DNA of 19,727 nt, taken from contig JABMNC010000024.1 in NCBI GenBank assembly GCA_013205365.1, positions 1 through 19,727 on the forward strand, read 5' to 3'. The position numbers were made by a program, and so were the translations under genes. This document shows, in pieces, positions 16,960-19,727 of this stretch. This DNA is from Cryomorphaceae bacterium. Lineage in GTDB: Bacteria; Bacteroidota; Bacteroidia; Flavobacteriales; Schleiferiaceae. Numbering within the stretch: the first letter of the stretch is position 1; every line of letters begins with the position of its first letter. The notes under the pieces are model-generated. The model did no database searches. It had not been told where the DNA came from and was given only the letters and a program-made list of their open reading frames with translations.

Positions 16960-17261
16960 GGATGTTCCGTAATGAGGTGGCAGGACCAAGCTCGAGCGGG
17001 AGCGTCGAACCAAGCCTTTAGCGTGGCCCAAATTTCGGCAAAAGTGGCCGATTGACGATAGCCTTCGAGAAAATCCTCATTTTCCCATTGGCTGTAGGTA
17101 AAGTAACTCCCGTCCTGGGCGCGCAGCCACTGGACGCTCAGGCATCCGGCTTGCTCGGCAACGATGCGGATTTTTTGCGCCACATAGGTTTCAAATTCCG
17201 CGCGGTGCGGCAAGGCAACCTGCAGGTGAACGATGCGGGTTAGTGGGTTCGAACCGCTCAC
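16947..17261 (-). CDS. Small ABM-domain protein (putative quinol monooxygenase-like)
   Basis: This 104-residue protein fits the dimeric ferredoxin-like antibiotic biosynthesis monooxygenase fold: a first strand VHLQVALP, a helix (AEFETYVAQKIRIVAEQ), then the classic GCLSVQW...SYFTYSQWENEDFLEGY, where a central strand ends in W-x-(N/S)-x-E. Members include quinol monooxygenases and heme-degrading enzymes; no residue here decides. The start is GTG at 17261, whose GTGA overlaps the stop of the upstream SAM enzyme, and its 3' end overlaps gldFG by 13 nt, so it is tightly embedded in the operon. A link to gliding is not implied by the sequence. Confidence 0.78.
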   Translation of the reverse strand: MSGSNPLTRIVHLQVALPHRAEFETYVAQKIRIVAEQAGCLSVQWLRAQDGSYFTYSQWENEDFLEGYRQSATFAEIWATLKAWFDAPARAWSCHLITEHPCSV

Positions 17262-18058
17262 AGGGCACGGAGTTCTATGGCGTCTCCGGCCTGGACTCCA
17301 AGGAGACGGGCGGCCGCAAGGGCCTTGTCGCCGCTCCCCTCGTTCATTCCGATTTCGAGGTAGCCGTAGCGGTTGTACCTAAAGTACAAATCTCCTGCGG
17401 TGAGCCGGTTGAGGCCCCACCATTTGCTTACTTTTTGCCCGCGGATGCTCGTTTCAATCGGCCGAGAATGCGACCAACGCTGAATCCACTCTTGGTCCGC
17501 GTCGGTTACCAGCTGGCCAAAGTGGTCTACAAACTGCACGTGAATAAGGGCGCTGTTCTCGCTGCGGACTTCAGGGTGGAGCGTGGCCATACGAGTCCAG
17601 TCGCTTGCCGGGGGGCCGAGCAGGCTGGGGCTGCCTCCGTCGAGAAGGTGCGCCGCCGCAGCGGCCAGTAGTGCTTCTGCGCTGGTGCAGTCCAGACGGT
17701 TTTTAAGGTCTATCAGAACTCGAGAAGTTGGCTGCAGGTCGGGCCGCAGCATAGAGAAGAGTCCATTGTCAAGGCCCAAGAAGTGATGTCCGTCTAAAAA
17801 GCAATAGATCAGCGGTTTTTCAGGCCAAAAGATGCTGTCCACCAGCACAAGGTGAATGCTGCCCGCAGGAAAATCTCGGTAGGCTCCGCGCAGAATGTAG
17901 GCGGCCTCGTTGAGGTTGCCCGCCTGAATGCTGTGGGTCAAGTCTACGACCGGGGCTACCGTGCCGGTTTGGAGCATTTCGCCATAGACACGTCCGCGCA
18001 AGCCGGCGGCGTCGGGATCGCGCCAACCGTAGTCGGTGGTGAGGGTGATGACGGCCAT
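17258..18058 (-). CDS. SAM hydroxide adenosyltransferase (DUF62, chlorinase/fluorinase family)
   Basis: This family splits S-adenosylmethionine with hydroxide to adenosine and methionine; fluorinase and chlorinase are rare members. The 266-residue protein begins ITLTTDYGWRDPDAAGLRG, with Asp9 in the TTDYG motif, and has PVVDLTHSIQAGNLNEAAYIL, the LVLVDS strand, LGLDNGLFSML and FVDHFGQLVTDAD of the C-terminal domain. The usual DPGVGS segment is replaced by DSIFWPEKPL, a form I associate with Bacteroidota relatives, so halogenase activity is unlikely. The ATG at 18058 is chosen because it gives the standard start. It appears to be the first gene of the minus-strand unit and is divergent from phoH across a 27-bp gap. 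Confidence 0.92.
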   Translation of the reverse strand: MAVITLTTDYGWRDPDAAGLRGRVYGEMLQTGTVAPVVDLTHSIQAGNLNEAAYILRGAYRDFPAGSIHLVLVDSIFWPEKPLIYCFLDGHHFLGLDNGLFSMLRPDLQPTSRVLIDLKNRLDCTSAEALLAAAAAHLLDGGSPSLLGPPASDWTRMATLHPEVRSENSALIHVQFVDHFGQLVTDADQEWIQRWSHSRPIETSIRGQKVSKWWGLNRLTAGDLYFRYNRYGYLEIGMNEGSGDKALAAARLLGVQAGDAIELRAL

Positions 18059-18063
18059 AGATG

Positions 18064-18071
18064 TACCTTTG
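18064..18071 (+). promoter_or_regulatory. Candidate -7 box for phoH-purC
   Basis: TACCTTTG is a full match to TAnnTTTG, 14 nt before the phoH ATG, in the 27-bp divergent gap. It is the same octamer as the tgt box. No -33 TTG is visible in the sequence upstream, which is SAM-enzyme coding DNA. Confidence 0.5.
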
Positions 18072-18077
18072 AAGTTG

Positions 18078-18085
18078 TAAAAGTA
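18078..18085 (-). promoter_or_regulatory. Possible -7 box for the SAM-enzyme/gldFG operon
   Basis: Minus-strand TACTTTTA matches TAnnTTTG at 7 of 8 positions, 19 nt before the ATG at 18058. It lies 6 bp from the phoH box, so the two promoters could compete for polymerase. Weak evidence on its own. Confidence 0.3.
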
Positions 18086-19099
18086 ATGGAGCGCACCGTC
18101 CAACTCGATGATGTCGACCCCCGAGTTCTGTACGGGGAGCAGAATGCCCTGATGCGACAGCTGGAGTCCTATTATCCCAAGCTTAGCATCGTGGCTCGCG
18201 GCGACCTTATAAAATTCAACGGATCCCCCGAAGACATTAGTGTTTTTGAAGAAAAGCTCGACCTGCTGCTCCGGCACATTCGCAAGTTTAACGTTCTGAC
18301 CTTGCCCCAGATGGAGCGCATTGTGCTCGACGACAATCCCTCTATTTTGAAGGGAATGAGTCAGGGCGACTTGGTCATTGTGCACGGCGTCAACGGCCAC
18401 GTCATTAAGGCGAGAACGGCCAACCAGCAGCGCATGGTGGATGCGGCCGGGGCCAACGACCTGACTTTTGCCATGGGTCCCGCCGGAACCGGTAAAACCT
18501 ACACGGCCGTGGCTTTAGCCGTTCGCGCCCTCAAAAACAAAGAGGTAAAGCGACTTATACTCACCCGCCCGGCGGTGGAGACCGGAGAGTCCTTGGGTTT
18601 TTTGCCCGGAGACATGAAAGAAAAGTTGGATCCCTACATGCAGCCGCTCTATGACGCCCTACGCGACATGATTCCGACCGAACGCCTCCTGCAGTACCTC
18701 GAGAATGGAACCATCGAAATCGCTCCCCTCGCCTACATGCGCGGCCGTACCCTGGATCGGGCCTTTGTGATTCTTGACGAGGCCCAAAACACCACGGCTT
18801 CGCAGATGAAAATGTTTTTAACCCGCATGGGACCGTCGTCAAAATTCATTGTTACCGGCGATCCTTCGCAGACCGACTTGCCGCCGCGTGCAAGTTCGGG
18901 GCTTCCCAACGCCTTGAAGCTCTTGGCCAATGTGGAGGGTATCGGACGCGTGGTTTTGGACGGCCGCGACGTGGTCCGCCACCCCTTGGTGCGCAAGATA
19001 ATTGCTGCCTACGACGACGAAGGGCAACGCGATCAGGCAGCCTCGGCATCCAAAGTGCCCAAGCTCGAGAACCGTCCGCCAGAACCTACTAATCCCTAA
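18086..19099 (+). CDS. phoH: PhoH-family ATPase
   Basis: PhoH proteins are P-loop ATPases related to the helicase superfamily core and linked to RNA metabolism. The 337-residue protein has an N-terminal domain (1-110; KLSIVARGDLIKFNGSPEDI resembles the usual KH-like start) and the ATPase domain with Walker A GPAGTGKT (131-138), LTRPAVETGESLGFLPGD (159-176), Walker B VILDEAQN (228-235) and FIVTGDPSQTDLP (254-266). The frame is open back to 17852, but ATG at 18086 yields the family start MERTVQLDDVDP and lies after the promoter box. The C-terminal ~25 residues (Ala/Ser/Pro-rich) look disordered. It is followed 3 bp later by purC. Confidence 0.96.
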   Translation: MERTVQLDDVDPRVLYGEQNALMRQLESYYPKLSIVARGDLIKFNGSPEDISVFEEKLDLLLRHIRKFNVLTLPQMERIVLDDNPSILKGMSQGDLVIVHGVNGHVIKARTANQQRMVDAAGANDLTFAMGPAGTGKTYTAVALAVRALKNKEVKRLILTRPAVETGESLGFLPGDMKEKLDPYMQPLYDALRDMIPTERLLQYLENGTIEIAPLAYMRGRTLDRAFVILDEAQNTTASQMKMFLTRMGPSSKFIVTGDPSQTDLPPRASSGLPNALKLLANVEGIGRVVLDGRDVVRHPLVRKIIAAYDDEGQRDQAASASKVPKLENRPPEPTNP

Positions 19100-19102
19100 A
19101 TC

Positions 19103-19727
19103 ATGGCTCTGCTCCATTCTGAATTTCAATTTACCGGCCAGCATTCCGTATACCATGGCAAGGTGCGCGACGTCTACCGCCTATCGAGCGGACTTTTAGT
19201 GATGGTTGCCTCAGACCGAATTTCGGCTTTTGACGTGGTGCTGCCTCAGGGCATACCTCACAAGGGACAGGTTCTGAACCAGATGGCGGAGCACTTTCTC
19301 AAGGCGACCGAAGACCTTGTGCCCAACTGGCGCTTGGCAAGCCCCGATCCCGTGGTCAGCGTAGGCCTTGCAGCAGAGCCTTTTAAGGTCGAAATGGTGG
19401 TCCGCGGCTACCTCAGCGGCCACGCCTGGCGCACCTATGCATCTGGCGGCCGAGTGCTTTGCGGAGTTTCTTTGCCTGAGGGCCTTAAGGAGTCCGACCG
19501 ACTCAAAACTCCCATCATCACACCAACCACCAAGGAGGCCCTGGGGGCGCACGACCAAGACATCAGCCGCGAGGAAATTTTGGCTCAAGGAATCGTTAGC
19601 GAGGAGCACTATGCTCAGCTTGAGTCTTTTACTTATGCCCTCTACGAGCGCGGCCATCAAATGGCCCTTGAGCGCGGACTTCTTTTGGTGGATACTAAGT
19701 ACGAATTTGGGCTGCTCCCCGACGGAC
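19103..19727 (+). CDS. purC: Phosphoribosylaminoimidazole-succinocarboxamide synthase, partial
   Basis: PurC (SAICAR synthase) joins aspartate to CAIR in purine synthesis with ATP. The first 208 residues are present and the 3' end is cut by the window edge. Visible are HGKVRDVYRL near the N-terminus (ATP site), MVASDRISAFDVVLPQGIPHKG, VEMVVRGYLSGHAWRTY, LKTPIITPTTKEALGAHD and LLLVDTKYEFG near the cut, all standard PurC signatures of the longer, ~300-residue type. The ATG lies 3 bp after the phoH stop, so both are probably co-transcribed. Confidence 0.97.
   Translation, partial: MALLHSEFQFTGQHSVYHGKVRDVYRLSSGLLVMVASDRISAFDVVLPQGIPHKGQVLNQMAEHFLKATEDLVPNWRLASPDPVVSVGLAAEPFKVEMVVRGYLSGHAWRTYASGGRVLCGVSLPEGLKESDRLKTPIITPTTKEALGAHDQDISREEILAQGIVSEEHYAQLESFTYALYERGHQMALERGLLLVDTKYEFGLLPDG

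Noticed and set aside
17258..18058. Fluorinase/chlorinase activity for the SAM-dependent enzyme
   Set aside because: The sequence fits the common hydroxide adenosyltransferase branch, and the segments that mark halogenases are not recognisable.
17852..18085. Extra 78 residues upstream of PhoH
   Set aside because: They are the antisense of the SAM enzyme; the family start and a promoter box lie downstream of them.

Overview
The window reads as a chromosomal segment of a member of the Bacteroidota, most likely Flavobacteriales or a close relative. Several independent features point there: a GldF/GldG gliding-motility ABC component, a Porin_10-like outer-membrane protein, a 376-residue queuine/guanine tRNA transglycosylase without the zinc cysteines, AccA with the SPESCSSILW motif, and repeated TAnnTTTG-type -7 boxes just upstream of start codons. 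By eye the base composition is moderately GC-rich for that group. I cannot place it at family level.

Layout. Positions 1-384 are the 3' end of a 23S rRNA gene (the window opens at the base equivalent to E. coli A2503), followed by 5S rRNA (433-537) and a strong symmetrical terminator (546-574). No tRNA follows. A putative outer-membrane porin runs on the + strand (602-2425) and converges on a minus-strand block read in the order tgt, lptG, EamA-type transporter, accA, dnaB (8195 down to 2432). From a 46-bp divergent promoter region, a membrane-anchored GT2-like glycosyltransferase and rsmG run on the + strand (8242-10022). They converge on a second long minus-strand block read in the order SAM hydroxide adenosyltransferase, ABM-domain protein, gldFG fusion, DUF4340-like protein, dnaN, metallophosphoesterase, pruA (18058 down to 10051). 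Several neighbours in this block overlap (GTGA, ATGA, 13 nt), which suggests one operon. A 27-bp divergent gap then leads to phoH and purC on the + strand; purC runs off the end.

Functions. Most genes are housekeeping: replication (dnaB, dnaN), fatty-acid synthesis (accA), LPS export (lptG), tRNA and rRNA modification (tgt, rsmG), proline catabolism (pruA), purine synthesis (purC) and RNA-linked PhoH ATPase. The lineage-specific part is the gliding-motility ABC module (GldF and GldG in one polypeptide plus a DUF4340 partner). I see no CRISPR, IS element, prophage or defence island.

Most worth checking: (1) two substitutions at normally invariant peptidyl-transferase-centre positions of the 23S rRNA (equivalents of U2552 and U2584, both read as G), plus loss of the conserved adenine bulge in 5S rRNA; these may be real or base-call errors near a contig end; (2) the in-frame GldF-GldG fusion; (3) a near-perfect 23-bp-period direct repeat in front of lptG; (4) a glycosyltransferase whose DxD motif is broken.
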